Shown piece after piece: positions 6,735 through 10,418 of a DNA stretch of 10,418 nt. Below the pieces are notes generated by a model. It ran no database searches. It worked only from the letters and a program-made list of their open reading frames with translations, and was not told where the DNA came from. The stretch covers positions 1-10,418 of the forward strand of contig JAEYXO010000033.1 of the NCBI GenBank assembly GCA_023431245.1. The letters are read 5' to 3'. A program made the position numbers and the translations under genes. Within the stretch, counting starts at the first letter, position 1; every line of letters begins with the position of its first letter. This stretch comes from Pseudomonadota bacterium (GTDB lineage: Bacteria; Pseudomonadota; Gammaproteobacteria; Burkholderiales; SG8-41).

Positions 6735-8842
6735 GCGCCGGTCTTGCGCGCGAGCAGGTCGAGCAGCGATTCCTGGGCAACGACCGGTTTGCCGCGGCCC
6801 GGCACGCGGCAGGCGTACTGACCGTCCTCCCCCATCTGCCAGGCTTGCGTGTTGTCCTCCAGATAGGTCCGCAGCCCCTCGCTGATCACACGCTGTTTCA
6901 GTTCGGGATCAAGCACCGGGAAACAGACCTCGACGCGGCCGAAAAAATTGCGGTCCATCCAGTCGGCGCTCGACAGGTAGACATCATCGGCGCCGTCGGT
7001 GTGGAAATAGAACACGCGGGTGTGTTCGAGAAAACGCCCGATCACCGAGCGCACGCGGATGTTGTCCGACAGGCCGGCCACGCCGGGGCGCAGCGCGCAG
7101 ACGCCGCGCACGATGAGGTCGATCTGCACGCCGGCCTTCGACGCCTCGTAGAGCGCGCCCACCACCTCGGCCTCCAGCAGCGAGTTCATCTTGGCGATGA
7201 TCTGCGCCTTGCGGCCGGCACGGGCGATCGCCGTCTCGGCCTCGATCGCGCGCATCATTTCCCGGTGCAGCGTGAACGGTGACTGGCGCAGGTGGCGCAG
7301 TTTCGTGGCGCGGCCGAGCCCGGTGAGCTGCATGAACACGTCGGACACGTCGTTGCCGATTTCCTCGTGGCAGGTGAACAGGCCGAAGTCGGTGTAGAGG
7401 CGCGCAGTGCGCGGATGATAGTTGCCGGTGGACAGGTGCACGTAGCGGCGCAGCCCCTCGGCTTCGCGCCGCACCACCATCAGCATCTTGGCATGGGTCT
7501 TGTGCCCGACCACGCCGTAGACGACATGGGCGCCGGCCTCCTCGAGCCGCTGCGCCCAGTTGATGTTGGCCTCCTCGTCGAAACGGGCCATCAGCTCCAG
7601 CACCACAGTGACTTCCTTGCCGCTGCGCGCGGCGCTGATCAGCTCCTCCATCAGCTCCGATTCCGCACCGGTGCGGTACACGGTCATCTTGATCGCCGCG
7701 ACCGACGGATCGCGCGCGGCCTGCTGCAGAAATGTGATCACCGGCTGGAACGACTGGTAGGGATGGTGCAGCAGGATGTCACGGGCGCGGATTGCATCAA
7801 ACATGTTTCCGGTCTGGTCGAGGCGTTCCGGGACGCCGGGCCGGAACTGCGGGAATTTCAGATCCGGCCGGTCGACCCAGTCGGGCACGCTGATGACCCG
7901 GGCGAGGTTGACCGGTCCGTCGACGCGGTAGAGATCCTCCTCGTCGAGCTTGAACTGGGTCAGCAGGAAGTTCGAAATCTGCTGGGGACAGCTGTCCGCC
8001 ACTTCCAGCCGCACCTCGTCGCCGAAATGCCGGTGCGGCAGCTCGCCGCGCAGCGCGGTGCGCAGGTCCTTGACCTCCTCCTCGTCGACGAACAGGTCAC
8101 TGTTGCGCGTCAGCCTGAACTGGTAGCAGCCGAGCACCTTCATGCCGGTGAACAGTTCCCCGACATGCTCGTGCAGCACCGAGGACAGGAACACGAAATC
8201 GTACTCGGCGCCGGCGACCTCCTGCGGCAGTCGGATCACCCGCGGCAGCACCCGCGGCGCCTGCACGATGGCAATGCCGGAATTGCGGCCGAAGGCGTCC
8301 TTGCCCTCGAGTTCAACCGCGAAATTCAGGCTCTTGTTGAGCACCCGCGGAAAGGGATGCGCCGGATCGAGGCCGATCGGGGTCAGCACCGGCATCACCT
8401 CGCGCTGGAAATAGCCGCGCGTCCACTCGGCCTGCTGCGGCGTCAGTCCGCTGCGGCGCAGGAAGCGGATGCCTTCGCGCTCAAGGCCGGGCAGGATTTC
8501 CTCGTTGAGCAGCTGGTACTGCCGCGCCACCAGCTCATGCGCCTCCTGTGCCACGCGGCGGTAGACCTGGTCGGCGCGCAGCTGGTCGGGATAGACCGGC
8601 GCCGAACCGGCCTCGATCTCGGCCTGCAGGCCGGCGACGCGGATTTCGAAGAATTCGTCGAGGTTGCTGCTGACGATGCAGAGAAAACGCAGCCGCTCGA
8701 GCAGCGGGTGGGCGCGGTTTTCGGCCTGCGCCAGCACCCGGCGGTTGAAGGACAGCAGCCCGAGTTCGCGGTTGAGATAGAACTCCGGTGCAAAACGCGC
8801 CTTGCCGGGCGCGCGCCGGGGGCGGCGGGCGGCGGCATTCAT
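6731..8842 (-). CDS. ppk1: Polyphosphate kinase 1
   Basis: PPK1 reversibly polymerises the gamma-phosphate of ATP into inorganic polyphosphate through a phosphohistidine intermediate; it is often membrane-associated. The 703-residue protein (E. coli 688) has all four PPK domains. The N-terminal domain includes FYLNRELGLLSFNRRVL (21-37) and the ATP-contacting SSNLDEF (58-64). A head domain follows, then the two phospholipase-D-like C domains. The expected autophosphorylated histidine is His450 in GHKTHAKM, and the second conserved histidine is His607 in FLEHTRVF. The magnesium-site arginines correspond to Arg390 (VYR) and Arg420 (MARFDEEAN). The ATG at 8842 is the only usable in-frame start before the conserved region. 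It has no Shine-Dalgarno sequence but is preceded by a strong hairpin. It follows yggX by 36 bases and overlaps the CYTH-CHAD start by four. Confidence 0.97.
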   Translation of the reverse strand: MNAAARRPRRAPGKARFAPEFYLNRELGLLSFNRRVLAQAENRAHPLLERLRFLCIVSSNLDEFFEIRVAGLQAEIEAGSAPVYPDQLRADQVYRRVAQEAHELVARQYQLLNEEILPGLEREGIRFLRRSGLTPQQAEWTRGYFQREVMPVLTPIGLDPAHPFPRVLNKSLNFAVELEGKDAFGRNSGIAIVQAPRVLPRVIRLPQEVAGAEYDFVFLSSVLHEHVGELFTGMKVLGCYQFRLTRNSDLFVDEEEVKDLRTALRGELPHRHFGDEVRLEVADSCPQQISNFLLTQFKLDEEDLYRVDGPVNLARVISVPDWVDRPDLKFPQFRPGVPERLDQTGNMFDAIRARDILLHHPYQSFQPVITFLQQAARDPSVAAIKMTVYRTGAESELMEELISAARSGKEVTVVLELMARFDEEANINWAQRLEEAGAHVVYGVVGHKTHAKMLMVVRREAEGLRRYVHLSTGNYHPRTARLYTDFGLFTCHEEIGNDVSDVFMQLTGLGRATKLRHLRQSPFTLHREMMRAIEAETAIARAGRKAQIIAKMNSLLEAEVVGALYEASKAGVQIDLIVRGVCALRPGVAGLSDNIRVRSVIGRFLEHTRVFYFHTDGADDVYLSSADWMDRNFFGRVEVCFPVLDPELKQRVISEGLRTYLEDNTQAWQMGEDGQYACRVPGRGKPVVAQESLLDLLARKTGA

Positions 8843-8851
8843 GCTGCGGTG

Positions 8852-8870
8852 GCCCCGGCCAGGCCGGGGC
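8852..8870 (-). promoter_or_regulatory. GC-rich hairpin in the yggX-ppk1 gap
   Basis: GCCCCGGCC (8852-8860) and GGCCGGGGC (8862-8870) are perfect 9-bp arms around a single A, so RNA would form a very stable stem of about eight pairs with a three-base loop. It ends nine bases before the ppk1 ATG and takes up the place of a ribosome binding site. No T-run follows on the - strand, so it is unlikely to be an intrinsic terminator. A role in translation control, RNA processing or protein binding is possible. Confidence 0.55.
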
Positions 8871-8878
8871 GGAGGGGA

Positions 8879-9154
8879 TCAGTTGCGGGGAGGCGGCACG
8901 TAGCCGGCCGCGGTATCCGCACCGCCGCCGAAAAAATGCCGTTCCATCTGTTGCGCAAGGTAATCACGGGCCTTCTTGTCTGCAAGATTGAGGCGGTTTT
9001 CGTTGACCAGCATTTTCTGCTGCTCCAGCCACTGCTTCCACGCTTCCTTCGACACATTGTCAAAGATCCGCCGGCCGAGTTCCCCGGGATAGGGCGGAAA
9101 ATCGAGGCCCTCGGCCTCGCGTTTCAGTTTTACGCAATGCACCTGACGCGCCAT
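8879..9154 (-). CDS. yggX: YggX, Fe(II)-trafficking / oxidative damage protection protein
   Basis: YggX is a small cytosolic protein that protects iron-sulfur clusters from oxidative damage and is proposed to take part in Fe(II) handling. The product has 91 residues, the same as E. coli YggX, and aligns along its length: conserved Cys7 in the N-terminal strand, LKREAEGLDF (10-19), YPGELGRRI (22-30), SKEAWKQWLEQQKMLVNE (35-52) and the closing GY (84-85) near a proline-rich end. The start ATG at 9154 has a good ribosome binding site, GGAGAAG, about four bases upstream. It lies 76 bases after argA on the same strand and 36 bases before ppk1. No convincing promoter is seen in the gap, though an 8-bp direct repeat is. 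It may be co-transcribed with both neighbours. Confidence 0.97.
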   Translation of the reverse strand: MARQVHCVKLKREAEGLDFPPYPGELGRRIFDNVSKEAWKQWLEQQKMLVNENRLNLADKKARDYLAQQMERHFFGGGADTAAGYVPPPRN

Positions 9155-9179
9155 GTCACTTCTCCAGAATAAGACTTTT

Positions 9180-9198
9180 TTGTTGCGGATTTGTTGCG
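9180..9198. repeat. 8-bp direct repeat with 11-bp period upstream of yggX
   Basis: TTGTTGCG occurs at 9180-9187 and 9191-9198 (CGCAACAA twice on the - strand), separated by GAT, 25 bases or more before the yggX ATG. The 11-bp period places both copies on one face of the helix, as in operators of winged-helix response regulators. There is no proof that it is bound. No good -10/-35 pair is visible beside it: TATTCT at 9171-9166 would start transcription after the ribosome binding site. Confidence 0.4.
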
Positions 9199-9230
9199 CC
9201 AGATCAGATTCCGGCGCCCCCGGCGGCCTG

Positions 9231-10418
9231 TTACAGCCGCTTGGTCAGCACCACCGACCGGCGCTGGTAGTTGTAGAGCTCCTTCTTCTTCTGCGGCAGC
9301 GCGCTGACGTCGGTTTCGGTGAAGCCGCGCTCGACGAACCAGTGCTCGGCCCGGGTGGTCAGCACGAACAGCTGCTTCAGCCGCATGCCCCGGGCGCGCT
9401 TCTCGATCGCCGCCAGCAGCCGCTCGCCGCCGCCCCGGCGGCGGAATTCCGGATGCACCGCGAGTCCGGCCAGTTCGCCGGATTTTTCGCCGGAAAACGG
9501 ATACAGCGCCGCGCAGCCGACGATCCTCCGGTCGTGCTCAAGCACCCAGAAACGGTCGATTTCCATCTCCAGCAGGTCGCGGTTGCGCTTGACCAGCAGG
9601 CCGGCGGCCTCCAGCGGCTCGATCAGTCCGAGGATGCCGCCGATATCGTCGATTTTCGCGTGGCGCAGCGTCTCCAGCGGATCCGGCGTCACCAGCGTGC
9701 CGACACCCTTGTGGGTGAACAGCTCCAGCAGCAGGCTGTCATCGAGGTGCCCCGAGATCAGGTGCGCGCGTCCGACCCCCTGTTCGCAGGCGCGCACCGC
9801 CGCCGGCAGGTAGGACTGCATCTCCTCGGACTCGATTCGCCCGCGCGACAGCAGGCCCTTGGCCTCGCGGACCGTCAGCTCGCGCAGCAGCTCGCCGCGA
9901 CGGCCGGTGACGCCCGCCGACTCCGTCAGGAAAATCAGCTTGTCGGCCTTCAGTTCGACCGCGGTCGCGGCCGCAACGTCGCCGAGCGCAAGGTTGAACA
10001 CCTCGCCGGTCGGCGAGTAGCCGAGCGGCGAAATCACCACCAGTTCGTCGTCCCTCAGCCGCCGTTCGATCGCCGGCGCATCGATCTTGCGCACCTCCCC
10101 GGTGTGCATCAGGTCGACGCCGTCGACGACGCCGATCGGCCGCGCAGTGACAAAATTGCCGCTGGCAACGCGGATGTGCGCACCCGCCATCGGCGAATTG
10201 GGCAGGCCCATCGACAGCAGGGCCTCGATCTGCACGCGCAGCGTGCCGGCCACCTCCATCGCCGCCTGCAGCGCCGCCGCGTCGGTCACGCGCAGCTTCT
10301 CGGCAAAACGGCTGCGCAGGTTCTGCGCCTTCAGCTTGGCCTCGATCTGGCGCCGCGAGCCGTGCACCAGCACCAGCTTGACGCCCAGCGCCGCGAGCAG
10401 GTTCAGGTCATGGGTGAG
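9231..10418 (-). CDS. argA: N-acetylglutamate synthase ArgA (N-terminus beyond the window)
   Basis: ArgA acetylates glutamate with acetyl-CoA, the first step of arginine synthesis. The visible 395 residues align with E. coli ArgA (443) from near its residue 50 to the end, so roughly 50 N-terminal residues lie past the right edge. The frame is open to base 10418 and reads LTHDLNLLAALGVKLVLVHGSRRQ there, matching the family. An amino-acid-kinase-like domain comes first (GSRRQIEAKL, GAHIRVASGNF, VDGVDLMHTGEVRKID, SPTGEVFNL). A GNAT acetyltransferase domain follows, with CAALYPF, the acetyl-CoA loop VHPEFRRRGGGERLL, LFVLTTRAEHWFVERGF and the terminal YNYQRRS. The two-domain form is the classical proteobacterial enzyme. 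It is probably the first visible gene of the - strand array. Feedback inhibition by arginine is expected from the family, not shown here. Confidence 0.96.
   Translation of the reverse strand, partial: LTHDLNLLAALGVKLVLVHGSRRQIEAKLKAQNLRSRFAEKLRVTDAAALQAAMEVAGTLRVQIEALLSMGLPNSPMAGAHIRVASGNFVTARPIGVVDGVDLMHTGEVRKIDAPAIERRLRDDELVVISPLGYSPTGEVFNLALGDVAAATAVELKADKLIFLTESAGVTGRRGELLRELTVREAKGLLSRGRIESEEMQSYLPAAVRACEQGVGRAHLISGHLDDSLLLELFTHKGVGTLVTPDPLETLRHAKIDDIGGILGLIEPLEAAGLLVKRNRDLLEMEIDRFWVLEHDRRIVGCAALYPFSGEKSGELAGLAVHPEFRRRGGGERLLAAIEKRARGMRLKQLFVLTTRAEHWFVERGFTETDVSALPQKKKELYNYQRRSVVLTKRL

Noticed and set aside
7292..9172. 626-codon + strand reading frame opposite ppk1 and yggX
   Set aside because: It is antisense to two clearly recognised genes. 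Long antisense frames are expected at this GC content, and the product resembles no family I recognise.
9205..9240. GC-rich stretch after argA as a terminator
   Set aside because: Only short, interrupted stems can be drawn (for example GCGGC/GCCGC around the stop codon), and no T-run follows on the - strand.

Overview
This is a GC-rich chromosomal segment (by eye about two thirds G+C) that is almost fully coding. The two-domain ArgA, YggX, PhoU and PPX/PPK1 sequences all resemble proteobacterial families, and the gene mix suggests a beta- or gammaproteobacterium, with a betaproteobacterium my preferred guess. That placement is inference. The window looks like core metabolism: I see no transposase, integrase, tRNA, rRNA or CRISPR array.

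Layout. The left part is on the + strand: rpiA (ribose-5-phosphate isomerase, 114-794), phoU (836-1537) and ppx (exopolyphosphatase, 1649-3166). The remaining 7.2 kb is on the - strand. Read in the direction of transcription it holds argA (cut by the right edge), yggX, ppk1 (polyphosphate kinase), a CYTH-CHAD protein, a SixA-type histidine phosphatase, and a double-domain PPK2 of the polyphosphate:AMP phosphotransferase type. The last four are tightly packed: a 4-base ATGA overlap, then gaps of 2 and 8 bases, which indicates co-transcription and translational coupling. ppx and the PPK2 gene converge with only 9 bases between their stop codons.

How the genes work together. The central theme is inorganic polyphosphate. 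PPK1 makes it from ATP, PPX trims it to phosphate, the PPK2 protein probably spends it to turn AMP into ADP, and the CYTH-CHAD protein combines a triphosphate-tunnel enzyme fold with a polyphosphate-binding fold. PhoU links this to phosphate uptake control. The SixA-like phosphatase has no described role here. Because PPK1 works through a phosphohistidine, a functional link between the two is a testable idea. rpiA, argA and yggX are housekeeping genes at the borders.

Non-coding signals are few but some stand out: a 7-bp inverted repeat around the likely -10 of rpiA, a Pho-box-like pair of half-sites before phoU, a strong GC hairpin just before the ppk1 start where a ribosome binding site should be, an 8-bp direct repeat with 11-bp period before yggX, and a 42-base AT-rich island inside the CHAD coding region. 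No intergenic gap exceeds 113 bases. No convincing rho-independent terminator was found.
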